Below are positions 24,536-33,356 of a stretch of DNA of 64,000 bases, one piece after another. The stretch spans positions 372,001 through 436,000 of the forward strand of contig NZ_JAHVIT010000002.1 of NCBI RefSeq assembly GCF_019801605.1. The letters run 5' to 3'. The number at the start of each line of letters is the position of its first letter. The first letter of the stretch is position 1. The notes under the pieces are model-generated. The model was not told where the DNA came from. It was given only the letters and a program-made list of their open reading frames with translations, and made no database searches. The translations under genes were made by a program, and so were the position numbers. Source of the stretch: Maritimibacter alkaliphilus. GTDB lineage: Bacteria > Pseudomonadota > Alphaproteobacteria > Rhodobacterales > Rhodobacteraceae.

Positions 24536-26631
24536 CTCCAGAATTTCCCCCAGGTCTTGGCCATCTCGGGCTCATGCGAGTCGCGGACGGCGTCGTAGAG
24601 CCGCCCCGGCACGCTCAGGCGTGCGCCGCCGTCGCGGGTCAGGGACTGGATCGAGAAGTTGCTCGAGCGGCGGCTCGGCGTGCCAAGCGCCCAGGCCAGC
24701 GGCACGGTGAAGCGCAGACCCTTGTCGAAGGAACCCTCGCCGAAGTCCTCGGCCGAGATGTCGGTCTTGGTGGCATAGGCCCCGATGGTCCAGCCGTTGT
24801 CGAACTCGCGGTCGATGGCGACGGTCGCGCCCCAGTCGCCGGCGAGGTAGCGGCCCACGTCGACTTGGCCGTGGAAGCCCCAGCCGATATCGTAATAGGC
24901 CGAGACGTGGCCGGTGTAGACGTCATAGTCCTGGAAGCCGAAGCCGCCATCATAGTCCCGCTTCTTGGCGTAGTTGGCCTCGACCCCGATCCCGAGGCGC
25001 GAGTCCTCGGGTTTCCAGAGCACTTCGGCGGAGACGCCGGCATACATCTGTTCGAGGTAACCGGCCGTGAGGCGGCCATAGACGTCGGGCGTGAACTGCA
25101 GGTACTGCGACGCATAAAGCGTCTCGAGCCGCGGATCGGGCCCGGTCTGGTAGCGCGAGCTGTCGGAGCGCACGACCGGCACACCGTTGACGGTGCCGGT
25201 GTTCGGGCTGCTCATCTCGTCCAGCGTTCCCGCCAGTTTCGAGGTGACGGAGCCCGAGACCACGAGGCCGGGGGTCAGGAAGAGCGCCCCGCGGGCCCGC
25301 AGGCCGAGGTCGGCGCGCAGCGGGTTGTTCACGTCGAAGAAGCCGAGCCGCAGGAAGGGGCCGAAGCTCCAGTCGAGGCGGGGATAGGTCTCGTCCAGCA
25401 CGGCGGCCTCGGAGGCGGCCAGCCCGGAGGCAAAGACCGCCTTCTCGCGGATCGTTTCGGCGGGCGACATCTCGAGCTGTTCGATGTCGGCGCGCTGCAG
25501 CGTGACGGAGCCGGTGGGCATGCCGTTCACGTTCTGGGCGATGGTGAAGCTGGTGATCGAGCCCGGCAGCACGCGGGACATGACCCGCGCGGTACGGCCG
25601 ATGGCCTGGGATTCGATGTCGTAGCGCTCGTTCCGGATCTGCACGATGGCCTGGCGCGGCTTCAGCGTCGCGGCCTCGAGGTAGATGCCATAGCCGCTCA
25701 ACTCGTCGGCGAGTTCGGACTTGTAGCCGTTCTGCTGCGAGGCCACCTCGGACCAGCCGAGGTCATCGACGGAGGAGAGCGCGCGCAGCCGCACCGGCGG
25801 CGGGGCGGTCTCGGCGCCACCGGCGACACCTTGGTTGCGCGGGTTCAGCGCCATGCGGAGCGAGACACCCAGCTCGCTGCCATACATGTAGTACCCGCCG
25901 AGGCTGAGGTAATCGGTCACTTGGTAGTCGACGCCGACGTTCCAGTCGGACTTGCGGTCGAAGGTGTCGTTGGTGACGGTCTCCAGCTCGTAGGCGTCGG
26001 AGGAATATTCCGCCTTCAGCGTCAGCCTGTCGGTGGCCGCGTAGCTGACGCCGGCGAAGACGCCGATATCGCCGCGGAACCACTGGTCATAGGTCGGGAT
26101 ACCGCCCTGCCCGAGGATCTCGGTCGGGCGGGTGCCGGTGGAGCCGATCGTATTGGTGCCGCCCAGACGACCCCAGCCAAGGCCGCCGGTCACGCGCAGG
26201 CGCCCGTCCATGAAGCCCTTGGTGGCAGTGATGTATTCCGCCCCGTAGAGCCCGGTGCCGAGGAAGTCCCGCAGGCCGATGGAGAGCGCCGGCCAGCTGG
26301 TCGATTCCTTCAGCAGCAGGACGCTGATGTCGAAGCTGCGGTCGTAGTAGGTGTCGAACCCGGTGGAATCGAGCCCGTCGATCCCGGTGTAGCGGAACGA
26401 GCCGCTGACCCGAGGCAGGATCTGGAAGGACAGGGTCGATTTGAACGAGCCGCCGAAATAGCTGAGGGTCGTCGCCAGTTCACCGTCGGGGGCCACTTCC
26501 GCAGAGGGCATGTCGATCAGCCCGCCGGGGTTGCCGAACATGTTGGTGAGCTGGGTGGTCTGGGCCTGCGTTGCGACCGGAGCGGAAGCGCCCATGACCG
26601 CCAGAACGGCAAGCAGATTGCGCGCGTTCAA
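24532..26631 (-). CDS. yjbH: YjbH family outer-membrane exopolysaccharide protein
   Basis: YjbH proteins are large outer-membrane beta-barrel proteins involved in exopolysaccharide production. The open frame begins at an ATG at 26709, but that start would bury the signal peptide. The TTG at 26631 has AGGGAG eight bases upstream and gives a clean export signal (LLAVLAVMGASAPVATQAQ). The product is then 699 residues. It begins after the signal with TNMFGNPGGLIDMPSAEVAPDGEL and continues with many amphipathic aromatic strands (YFGGSFKSTLSFQ, GLRDFLGTGLYGAEYI). It is the first gene of a two-gene operon with yjbF. Confidence 0.87.
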   Translation of the reverse strand: MNARNLLAVLAVMGASAPVATQAQTTQLTNMFGNPGGLIDMPSAEVAPDGELATTLSYFGGSFKSTLSFQILPRVSGSFRYTGIDGLDSTGFDTYYDRSFDISVLLLKESTSWPALSIGLRDFLGTGLYGAEYITATKGFMDGRLRVTGGLGWGRLGGTNTIGSTGTRPTEILGQGGIPTYDQWFRGDIGVFAGVSYAATDRLTLKAEYSSDAYELETVTNDTFDRKSDWNVGVDYQVTDYLSLGGYYMYGSELGVSLRMALNPRNQGVAGGAETAPPPVRLRALSSVDDLGWSEVASQQNGYKSELADELSGYGIYLEAATLKPRQAIVQIRNERYDIESQAIGRTARVMSRVLPGSITSFTIAQNVNGMPTGSVTLQRADIEQLEMSPAETIREKAVFASGLAASEAAVLDETYPRLDWSFGPFLRLGFFDVNNPLRADLGLRARGALFLTPGLVVSGSVTSKLAGTLDEMSSPNTGTVNGVPVVRSDSSRYQTGPDPRLETLYASQYLQFTPDVYGRLTAGYLEQMYAGVSAEVLWKPEDSRLGIGVEANYAKKRDYDGGFGFQDYDVYTGHVSAYYDIGWGFHGQVDVGRYLAGDWGATVAIDREFDNGWTIGAYATKTDISAEDFGEGSFDKGLRFTVPLAWALGTPSRRSSNFSIQSLTRDGGARLSVPGRLYDAVRDSHEPEMAKTWGKFWR

Positions 26632-26658
26632 AATGTCTCTCCCTGCAAAGGACTTCTT

Positions 26659-26740
26659 TTTTGCGACACTAGGGAATGCCGCCCGGGTTTCATAGCCGCG
26701 CCGTGGCAAGGCCGGATTTTCAACGGCCTGTGTCGCAAAA
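26659..26740. promoter_or_regulatory. 11-bp inverted repeat bracketing the yjbH upstream region
   Basis: TTTTGCGACAC at 26659-26669 and GTGTCGCAAAA at 26730-26740 are perfect inverted copies separated by 60 bases. The second copy also overlaps the small palindrome CGCAA-AA-TTGCG. They sit 28-109 bases upstream of the proposed yjbH TTG start and downstream of no other transcript start, so a paired regulator-binding arrangement is likely. Confidence 0.6.
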
Positions 26741-26760
26741 TTGCGCCGATGCGCTCCGGT

Positions 26761-28293
26761 TCAGAGCATCTCTGCCACGGCGAGGGCAATCGCCGCGCCG
26801 ATGGCCATGCCGGTGAGCGCGGCTGCGATCAGCCCCGGCCAGCGGCGGCGCGGCGGCGGCGTCTGCTCTGACACCTGCTTCATCAGCGCCTGTTCCACGA
26901 GACCGGGCAGGCGCGGACCGAAGCGGGCCATGACCTGTGCCGTCTGCGCGAGGTCGCGCAGCGCCGCCCGCGGTCCGAGGCTGCGGGTGATGTAGTCAGT
27001 GACCACCGGCTGGGCGACTTCCCAGATGTTGATCTGCGGGCTCAGCGAGCGGGCCACGCCCTCGACCACGACCATCGTGCGTTGCAGCAGGATCAGCTCG
27101 ATCCGGGTCTCCATGCCAAAGCGTTCCGTCACCTCGAAGAGGTAGGACAGAAGCTTGCCCATGGAGATCTTGGTGGCGTCCATGCCGAAGATCGGCTCGC
27201 CCACGGCGCGCAGGGCGCGGGCGAATTCGTCCACGTCCCGGTCGGCGGGCACGTAGCCGGCTTCGAAGTGCACCTCGGCCACGCGGCGGTAGTCGCGCTG
27301 GATGAAGCCATAGAGGATCTCGGCGTAGACCCGGCGGGTGTATTCGTCGATATGCCCCATGATGCCGAAGTCATAGGCGATGATGTCGCCGTTCGGCGCG
27401 ACCTTCAGGTTGCCCTGGTGCATGTCGCCATGGAAGTAGCCGTCGCGCAGCGCGTGCTTGAGGAAGAGCTGCAGCACCCGTTCGCCAATCGCCACGCGGT
27501 CGAGGCCCGCGGCATCCAGCGCCTCGTTGTCCCCCAGCGGCAGGCCCTCGGCCCAGCCCATGGTCATCACGCGGCGGCCGCTTTCGTGCCATTTCACCTG
27601 CGGCAGGGTGAAGCCTTCGTCATGGGCGGTGTTGGAGGCGAACTGGTTCGCGCTCGCGCTTTCGAGCCGGAAGTCGAGCTCGCCCTGCACCACGCCGTCG
27701 AAATGCTTGATCACCTCCGAAGGCCGCAGGCGGCGCGAGAAGGGGGCGAGGAATTCGATGATCGAAGCGGCGAAATAAAAGGCGTCGATATCCTTGCGGA
27801 AGGCCCGCTCGATGCCCGGGCGCAGGACCTTCACGGCCACTTCCTCGCCGGTGTCGGCGAGGCGGGCGCGGTGCACCTGCGCGATGGAGGCCGCGGCCAC
27901 CGGGGCGCTGAACTCCGAGAAGACCTCGTCCACCGGCTGCTGCAACTCGGCCTCGATCACGGCCTTGGCGGTCTCGGTGGGGAAGGGGGGCAGCTTGTCC
28001 TGCAGGACGCGCAGCTGCTGCGCCATCTCGGGCCCCACCACGTCGGGACGGGTCGAGAGGATCTGGCCGAACTTGATGTAGGCCGGCCCAAGGGCGGTGA
28101 TCGCCCGGGTGACAGGCGGCATCGCCGGGTCGCCCTTCAGCCCCAGCCACTGGAACGGCCAGCCCGCGATCCGGGCCGCGGTGCGCAGGATCGGCGGCGC
28201 ATCCATGGCGTCCAGCACCTCGCCCATGGCGCCGGTGCGTTCGAAGGTGGCGCCGGTGCGAACCAGCCGCCAGATGTTGTGCGGGCCGCGCAT
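26761..28293 (-). CDS. ubiB: Ubiquinone biosynthesis kinase-like protein UbiB
   Basis: UbiB is a membrane-associated ADCK-family atypical kinase/ATPase needed for ubiquinone synthesis. The 510-residue product has the invariant KxGQ motif in YIKFGQILSTRPD, and a Lys in VAVKVLRPG. The catalytic segments GDMHQGNLKV and IAYDFGIMGHID follow. Two C-terminal membrane helices (PGLIAAALTGMAIGAAIALAVAEML) complete the family plan. It follows ubiE by four bases in the same operon. Confidence 0.96.
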   Translation of the reverse strand: MRGPHNIWRLVRTGATFERTGAMGEVLDAMDAPPILRTAARIAGWPFQWLGLKGDPAMPPVTRAITALGPAYIKFGQILSTRPDVVGPEMAQQLRVLQDKLPPFPTETAKAVIEAELQQPVDEVFSEFSAPVAAASIAQVHRARLADTGEEVAVKVLRPGIERAFRKDIDAFYFAASIIEFLAPFSRRLRPSEVIKHFDGVVQGELDFRLESASANQFASNTAHDEGFTLPQVKWHESGRRVMTMGWAEGLPLGDNEALDAAGLDRVAIGERVLQLFLKHALRDGYFHGDMHQGNLKVAPNGDIIAYDFGIMGHIDEYTRRVYAEILYGFIQRDYRRVAEVHFEAGYVPADRDVDEFARALRAVGEPIFGMDATKISMGKLLSYLFEVTERFGMETRIELILLQRTMVVVEGVARSLSPQINIWEVAQPVVTDYITRSLGPRAALRDLAQTAQVMARFGPRLPGLVEQALMKQVSEQTPPPRRRWPGLIAAALTGMAIGAAIALAVAEML

Positions 28294-28297
28294 CCGC

Positions 28298-29041
28298 TCA
28301 GATCTTCCAGCCGGAATGCAGGGCGGCGATCCCCATGCTCAGGTTGCGGTACTTGGCGTTCTCGAACCCGGCGGCGCGCACCATGGAAAGGAAGGTCTCC
28401 TGGTCCGGGAACTTGCGGATCGATTCCACGAGGTACTGGTAGCTGTCGCGGTCGTTCGCGATCATCTTGCCCATGGTGGGGATCACGTTGAAGGAATAGC
28501 GGTCGTAGGCCCATTGCATTGCCGGGTTCGGCAGCTGCGAGAACTCCAGCACCATCAGCCGGCCACCGGGCTTCAGCACGCGGAAGGCCTCGTTCAGGGC
28601 CTCCTGCGGGCGGGTCACGTTCCGGATCCCGAAGGAGATCGTGTAAACGTCGAAGGTGTTGTCGTCGAAGGGCAGGTTCATGGCGTCGCCCACGACCCAG
28701 TCGAGGCTGTCGGCCATCTGGGCCGCCTCGGCGCGCTTGCGGCCTTCGACCAGCATCGGCTCGGTCAGGTCCAGCACGGTGGCATGGCCGTGGCCCGCCC
28801 GGTCGAGGAAGCGGAAGGAGATGTCGCCGGTGCCGCCCGCCACATCCAGCAGCGTCTGGCCGGGCCGGGGGGCCAGCCAGTCCATCATCGCGTCCTTCCA
28901 GATGCGGTGGATGCCGACGGACATGACATCGTTCATGACGTCGTACTTGCTGGCAACGGAGCCGAACACGCCCTTGACGCGCCCTGCCTTCTCGCTTTCC
29001 GGAACGTCCTCGAAGCCGAAGTGAGTGGTTTTCTCGTTCAT
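28298..29041 (-). CDS. ubiE: Ubiquinone/menaquinone C-methyltransferase UbiE
   Basis: UbiE methylates the ring carbon of demethyl-quinones with S-adenosylmethionine. The 247-residue product has [17 protein letters not shown] near the start, the SAM-binding motif [16 protein letters not shown] near 65, and the downstream blocks [13 protein letters not shown] and [16 protein letters not shown], all standard. It begins an operon with ubiB, divergent from mutM with an 84-base gap. Confidence 0.97.
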   Translation of the reverse strand: MNEKTTHFGFEDVPESEKAGRVKGVFGSVASKYDVMNDVMSVGIHRIWKDAMMDWLAPRPGQTLLDVAGGTGDISFRFLDRAGHGHATVLDLTEPMLVEGRKRAEAAQMADSLDWVVGDAMNLPFDDNTFDVYTISFGIRNVTRPQEALNEAFRVLKPGGRLMVLEFSQLPNPAMQWAYDRYSFNVIPTMGKMIANDRDSYQYLVESIRKFPDQETFLSMVRAAGFENAKYRNLSMGIAALHSGWKI

Positions 29042-29125
29042 GCCCTTGCGCTTTCTGTGGCCTGCCCCTCCTTATAGGGCGCTGCGCCGCCGCTGCAATG
29101 CGACGCGACCCCGCGAGAGGACAAG

Positions 29126-29977
29126 ATGCCGGAACTGCCAGAAGTCGAAACCGTCCGCCGCGGCCTTGCCCCCGTGATGGAGGGCGAGGTGATTTCCGAG
29201 GCGCTGGTGAACCGTCCCGACCTGCGGTGGCCTTTCCCCGAAGGCATGGCAGACCGGCTCACGGGCCAGCGGGTGCTGGCCCTGCGGCGCCGATCTAAAT
29301 ACATCCTTGCCGATCTGTCGGGCGGCGAGACGCTGCTGATCCACCTCGGGATGTCGGGGCGCATGCTGGTCTCTGGCGATCCGCTGGGGCGCTTCGTTCA
29401 CGATCATCCGGCCCCCGAGAAACACGATCACGTCGTGTTGAACATGGGCTCCGGTGCGCGGATCACCTTCAACGACCCGCGCCGCTTCGGGGCGATGGAC
29501 CTGATGGCGACGGGCGCAGAGGCGGGGCACAAGCTGCTTTCGGGTCTCGGGCCCGAGCCGCTGGGAAACACCTTCGACGGGCCCTACCTCGCCGAGCGGC
29601 TGGCCGGGCGGCGCACGCCGATCAAGGCGGCGCTGCTGGATCAGCGCGTGGTGGCCGGACTTGGCAATATCTATGTCTGCGAAGCCTTGTTCCGTGGCGG
29701 AATTCACCCGGCGCGCCTATGCAAAAGGATAGGTCGGGCGCGGATCGAGGCCTTGGTGCCGATCATCCGGCAGGTGCTGGAAGAGGCCATCGCTGCGGGC
29801 GGCTCCTCGCTCAAGGATTTCCGCCAAGCCGATGGGGAGCTTGGATATTTCCAGCACAATTTCGATGTCTACGGCCGCGAGGGCCTGCGCTGCCGGACAC
29901 CGGATTGCGGGGCGATGGTGGCTCGAATCGTGCAGTCCGGGCGGTCGTCCTTCTACTGCCCGCAATGCCAAAGATAG
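29126..29977 (+). CDS. mutM: Formamidopyrimidine-DNA glycosylase MutM
   Basis: MutM excises 8-oxoguanine and ring-opened purines from DNA. The mature N-terminus [11 protein letters not shown] supplies the catalytic Pro and Glu. The conserved lysine is in [12 protein letters not shown]. The helix-two-turn-helix and the C-terminal zinc finger (four Cys in [10 protein letters not shown]... and FYCPQC) are present. The length of 283 residues is normal. It is monocistronic, divergent from ubiE as in many alphaproteobacteria. Confidence 0.98.
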   Translation: MPELPEVETVRRGLAPVMEGEVISEALVNRPDLRWPFPEGMADRLTGQRVLALRRRSKYILADLSGGETLLIHLGMSGRMLVSGDPLGRFVHDHPAPEKHDHVVLNMGSGARITFNDPRRFGAMDLMATGAEAGHKLLSGLGPEPLGNTFDGPYLAERLAGRRTPIKAALLDQRVVAGLGNIYVCEALFRGGIHPARLCKRIGRARIEALVPIIRQVLEEAIAAGGSSLKDFRQADGELGYFQHNFDVYGREGLRCRTPDCGAMVARIVQSGRSSFYCPQCQR

Positions 29978-30041
29978 CTTGAAACACAGTCCGAACCTGC
30001 TAGGGAATCGTGCCTAGCCGTAACGGATGAGAGCTGAATTC

Positions 30042-30818
30042 ATGGCCTATGAGACGATCATCGTCGAAATAGAAGACCACGTCGCACTGGTGAAACTGAA
30101 CCGACCGGACGCGATGAACGCGCTGAACGATGTTCTGCTTGGCGAACTGGCGGACTTCCTGACCTCGATCAGGACCAACGACAAGGTGCGCTGCGTCGTG
30201 CTGACGGGGGCGGAGAAGTACTTTGCCGCCGGTGCCGACATCAAGATGATGTCCGAGAAGAGCTTCACCGATGTCTTCGTCGGCGATCTGTTCGCGACCG
30301 AGGCCGATGCCATCTGCAGCACCCGCAAGCCGGTCATCGCCGCTGTCTCGGGCTATGCCCTCGGCGGGGGCTGTGAGCTGGCGATGATGTGCGACTTCAT
30401 CATTGCCGCCGACAACGCCAAGTTCGGCCAGCCCGAGATCAATCTCGGCGTCATTCCCGGCATCGGGGGCACCCAGCGTCTGACCCGTGCTGTCGGCAAG
30501 GCCAAGGCGATGGACATGATCCTGACCGGCCGCTTCATGGATGCCGAAGAGGCAGAACGCTCGGGCCTCGTGAGCCGCGTCGTGCCGCTGAAGCAGCTGA
30601 AGGAAGAGGCGATGGCCGCCGCGGCCAAGATCGCCGAGAAGAGCATGATCAGCGTCGTGGCCGCCAAGGAGGCCGTCAACCGTGCCGACGAGGCGACCCT
30701 CTCCGAAGGCCTGCTCTTTGAACGCCGTCTGTTCAACGCGCTGTTCTCGACCGAGGACCAGAAGGAAGGCATGTCCGCCTTTATGGAAAAGCGCGAGCCG
30801 CAGTTCCGCGACCGCTGA
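30042..30818 (+). CDS. Enoyl-CoA hydratase
   Basis: This crotonase-fold enzyme hydrates trans-2-enoyl-CoA in fatty acid degradation. The ATG at 30042 ([10 protein letters not shown]) is preferred to one at 30027, giving 258 residues. The oxyanion-hole segment [12 protein letters not shown] and both catalytic glutamates (GGGCELAMM and [20 protein letters not shown]) are present. It stands alone and ends at a good intrinsic terminator. Confidence 0.95.
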   Translation: MAYETIIVEIEDHVALVKLNRPDAMNALNDVLLGELADFLTSIRTNDKVRCVVLTGAEKYFAAGADIKMMSEKSFTDVFVGDLFATEADAICSTRKPVIAAVSGYALGGGCELAMMCDFIIAADNAKFGQPEINLGVIPGIGGTQRLTRAVGKAKAMDMILTGRFMDAEEAERSGLVSRVVPLKQLKEEAMAAAAKIAEKSMISVVAAKEAVNRADEATLSEGLLFERRLFNALFSTEDQKEGMSAFMEKREPQFRDR

Positions 30819-30840
30819 TCGGGCGCAGGATGCGAGATCG

Positions 30841-30870
30841 AGGCCGCCTTCGGGCGGCCTTTGTCGTTTC
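30841..30870 (+). terminator. Intrinsic terminator after the enoyl-CoA hydratase
   Basis: An 8-bp stem AGGCCGCC / GGCGGCCT with a TTCG tetraloop is followed by TTTGTCGTTT, about 22 bases beyond the stop codon. Confidence 0.85.
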
Positions 30871-30885
30871 TGCCCGCCCGGTCGG

Positions 30886-30931
30886 GAGGGCCCGGTCGCG
30901 AGGGCCCGGTCGCGAGGGCCCGGTCGCGAGG
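30886..30931. repeat. 14-bp tandem repeat, just over three copies
   Basis: Three perfect copies of GAGGGCCCGGTCGC (30886-30899, 30900-30913, 30914-30927) are followed by GAGG. A partial CCGGTCG precedes them. The array lies between the hydratase terminator and the lipoamide-dehydrogenase-like gene, about 60 bases before its start. Confidence 0.95.
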
Positions 30932-30990
30932 GGATGACGCGGCGCCAATTCGGCATAGGTCACGGAGGACCCTGCTGGAAAGGACCTGCC

Positions 30991-32391
30991 ATGCTCCATG
31001 ACTGCGACGTTGCCGTGATCGGCGCCGGGACCGCCGGGCTGAGCGCCGAAAGCCACGCCCGCAAGAACGGCGCGCGGACCCTGCTGATCGACCCGGATTT
31101 CAAGGGCACCACCTGCGCCCACGACGGCTGCATGCCCTCCAAGCTGCTGATCGCCGCGGCGGAGGCGGCGCATGTGGCGCGGTCCTCCGGAGCGCTCGGG
31201 GTGTATGCAGAGCCGCGCATCGACGGCCCCGCCGTGATGGACCGGGTGCGGCACCTGCGCGACGGGTTCGCCGGGGGCGTGCGCAAGACGATCGCGGAAT
31301 TGCCCGACGGTGTGACCCTGAAAGCCCGCGCCGCCTTCACCGCGCCGGGAGAGCTGGCGCTCGACACCGGGGACCGGGTTCGCGCGAAAGCCGTCGTCAT
31401 TGCTACCGGCTCCGCCCCCTTCGTGCCGCCGCCCTACCGCGTGGCGGGCGACCGTCTGCTGACCAACGAGAGTGTCTTCGAGTTGGAGGACCTGCCGGAG
31501 AGCCTTGGCGTGATTGGCGCGGGAATCATCGGGCTGGAACTGGCGCAGGCCTTCGCCCGGTTGGGCGTACGGGTGGCGGTCTTCGACGCGGCCACCTCCT
31601 ATGCCGGGCTGCCGGAGCCGACGGGCGCGGTGCTGCGCGACGCGCTGGAGCGGGAGTTTCCGCTGCACATGGGGGTCAAACCCGAGGTCACGCTCGAGGC
31701 CGGGGGCGTGCGACTCGGCTGGAACGGGCAGAGCGCGGTCTTCGAAAAGATTCTCGTCGCCACCGGGCGGCCCCCGAATCTCGACGGACTCGCGCTGGAA
31801 AACACAGGACTCACGCTCACCGAAAAGGGCGTTCCGCTCTTCGATCCCGACACCCAGCAGTGCGGAGACCAGCCGATTTTCATCGCGGGTGATGCAAATG
31901 GGGCGCGGCCCCTGCTGCATGAGGCCTCGGCCGAAGGCACGATTGCGGGGCGCAATGCGGCGCGGTTTCCCGAGGTCGCGGCGCGCCGTCGGAAGGTCGC
32001 CCTTGCGGTGACCTTCACCCGGCCGGACTGTGCCACCGTGGGCGTCCTTCCAGAGGAGGGCGACCCAGAGACCGTCACCGGAACCGCGGACTACGGGGAC
32101 CAGGGCCGGGCCCGCGTGATGAACGAAGCCCATGGTTTATTGAGGATTCATGCCCGCCGCTGCGACGGGCGGCTGAGCGGCGCGGACCTCGTGGCCCCCG
32201 GCGGTGAGCATCTGGCGCACCTGCTGGCCTGGGCCATCGAATGCGGCATGTCGGCGGGGCAGGTGCTGGAGATGCCCTTCTATCACCCGACGCTGGAGGA
32301 GGGGATGCGCGGCGCCCTGCGGGAGGTCTGCCGGAAGGTCGGCGAGCCCACGCCGTGGCATCGCAAGGACCTGCGCGATCCCGGCGACTGA
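30991..32391 (+). CDS. Dihydrolipoamide dehydrogenase-type flavoprotein (orphan)
   Basis: This class I pyridine nucleotide-disulfide oxidoreductase has 466 residues from the ATG at 30991. It shows the FAD site GAGTAGLSAE near 9, the redox disulfide in TTCAHDGCMPSK (CxxxxC), the NAD(H) site GAGIIGLELAQAF near 175, the FAD site FIAGDANG, and the C-terminal HPTLEE with the catalytic His-Glu pair. The unusual disulfide context matches the stand-alone subfamily of lipoamide dehydrogenases rather than the GGTCLNVGC form of the 2-oxoacid complexes. No E1/E2 genes are nearby, so the substrate is uncertain. Confidence 0.9.
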   Translation: MLHDCDVAVIGAGTAGLSAESHARKNGARTLLIDPDFKGTTCAHDGCMPSKLLIAAAEAAHVARSSGALGVYAEPRIDGPAVMDRVRHLRDGFAGGVRKTIAELPDGVTLKARAAFTAPGELALDTGDRVRAKAVVIATGSAPFVPPPYRVAGDRLLTNESVFELEDLPESLGVIGAGIIGLELAQAFARLGVRVAVFDAATSYAGLPEPTGAVLRDALEREFPLHMGVKPEVTLEAGGVRLGWNGQSAVFEKILVATGRPPNLDGLALENTGLTLTEKGVPLFDPDTQQCGDQPIFIAGDANGARPLLHEASAEGTIAGRNAARFPEVAARRRKVALAVTFTRPDCATVGVLPEEGDPETVTGTADYGDQGRARVMNEAHGLLRIHARRCDGRLSGADLVAPGGEHLAHLLAWAIECGMSAGQVLEMPFYHPTLEEGMRGALREVCRKVGEPTPWHRKDLRDPGD

Positions 32392-32501
32392 GGGGACGAG
32401 GAGAGGCGATTGACGCGGGCGGCGGGATGGTGCAAACCCCCGCCTGCAACCGCCGAGGGCGCATTCCTGCGCATTTCGGCAAGAAACACTGGCCGTATGT
32501 G

Positions 32502-32530
32502 TTGACTCACTGACGAGTCGGCCCTAAAGA
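32502..32530 (+). promoter_or_regulatory. Promoter of rpsT
   Basis: TTGACT (32502-32507), a 17-base spacer and TAAAGA (32525-32530) lie 43 bases before the rpsT start. The spacer contains the inverted repeat GACTC-ACTGAC-GAGTC, which overlaps the -35 element. Confidence 0.65.
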
Positions 32531-32573
32531 CGCGGCTTCAGATTACACCGAACCCTAAAGGGGACGAACGTCC

Positions 32574-32837
32574 ATGGCAAATTCGCCTCAGTCCAAGAAA
32601 CGCGCCCGCCAGGCCGACCGTCGTCTGGCAGTGAACAAGGCGCGCCGCTCGCGGATCCGCACCTTCCTGCGTAAAGTGGAAGAGGCGATCTCGTCCGGCG
32701 ACAAAAACGCGGCACAAACCGCCCTGCAGGCAGCTCAGCCCGAGCTGATGCGCGGCGTCACCAAGGGCGTGTTCCACAAGAACACCGCCTCCCGGAAAAT
32801 GTCGCGTCTTACGGCGCGCGTGAAGGCCATCGCCTGA
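32574..32837 (+). CDS. rpsT: 30S ribosomal protein S20
   Basis: S20 (87 residues) binds 16S rRNA in the small subunit. The basic helical sequence begins [30 protein letters not shown] after Met and ends [13 protein letters not shown], typical of the family. It has its own promoter and terminator. The rpsT-dnaA neighbourhood is conserved in alphaproteobacteria. Confidence 0.98.
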   Translation: MANSPQSKKRARQADRRLAVNKARRSRIRTFLRKVEEAISSGDKNAAQTALQAAQPELMRGVTKGVFHKNTASRKMSRLTARVKAIA

Positions 32838-32860
32838 TCCGGTTAAGCCGTTGAGTTAGA

Positions 32861-32889
32861 AAGGCACCGCTTCGGCGGTGCCTTTTTTT
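32861..32889 (+). terminator. Intrinsic terminator of rpsT
   Basis: A stem AAGGCACCGC / GCGGTGCCTT with a TTCG loop is followed by a run of T residues, 23 bases after the rpsT stop. Confidence 0.95.
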
Positions 32890-33356
32890 GTTGGTGTGGC
32901 GGTTTTGTGCGGGCCGGAGATTCTTTTCACACCGGTGTGAGTCAAGCGCGTTGTTGCGGTTGCTCACCTCCCGCACCGGTTGCTAACTTCGATCTTGCGA
33001 TTCCGGTCGCCTTGGGGGGATACGGCAGGTCTTTACAGGCCAGATAGCGTGAATAACCAGCCTGCGTTGGGTGTCTTGGGCTGGGGCATTCACACCGTAT
33101 CCGATGAGCGTGCCAAGACGATGCAACCAGAGGGCGAGCTGCCAAGCTGTTGAGTACCTCTGAGAGCTTCGTCGTTCAGGCTACCACATTTGCCTGCACA
33201 TCCCGTGGGGGGATTGGGCAGGTCACCAGTGCCGCGCCTTGCTGCTGCTTGGCGTGACGGGTGTGGTTTTCGTTCTGAAATCCCTCGGCAGTCCAGGTCG
33301 TGCCCGAACCGGCTGCGGGCGTTTGTACCGCCGGACAATAAACGCTTGGGGGCAAA
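32890..33356. other. Gene-free region upstream of dnaA with a palindrome and a DnaA-box-like site
   Basis: These 467 bases between the rpsT terminator and dnaA hold no convincing gene. A perfect 14-bp palindrome TCACACCGGTGTGA lies at 32927-32940. CGTGAATAA at 33048-33056 is one mismatch from the reverse DnaA box TGTGNATAA and could serve dnaA autoregulation. I see no cluster of DnaA boxes or AT-rich unwinding element, so I do not call an origin. The dnaA start is preceded by GGGGG and an A-rich spacer. Confidence 0.55.

Noticed and set aside
24574-26871. 765-codon plus-strand open frame opposite yjbH
   Set aside because: It is an antisense shadow of a high-GC gene; yjbH on the minus strand has a signal peptide and family motifs, and the plus frame has none.
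32890-33356. Chromosomal replication origin
   Set aside because: Only one DnaA-box-like site is seen and there is no AT-rich unwinding region. In many alphaproteobacteria the origin is not beside dnaA.
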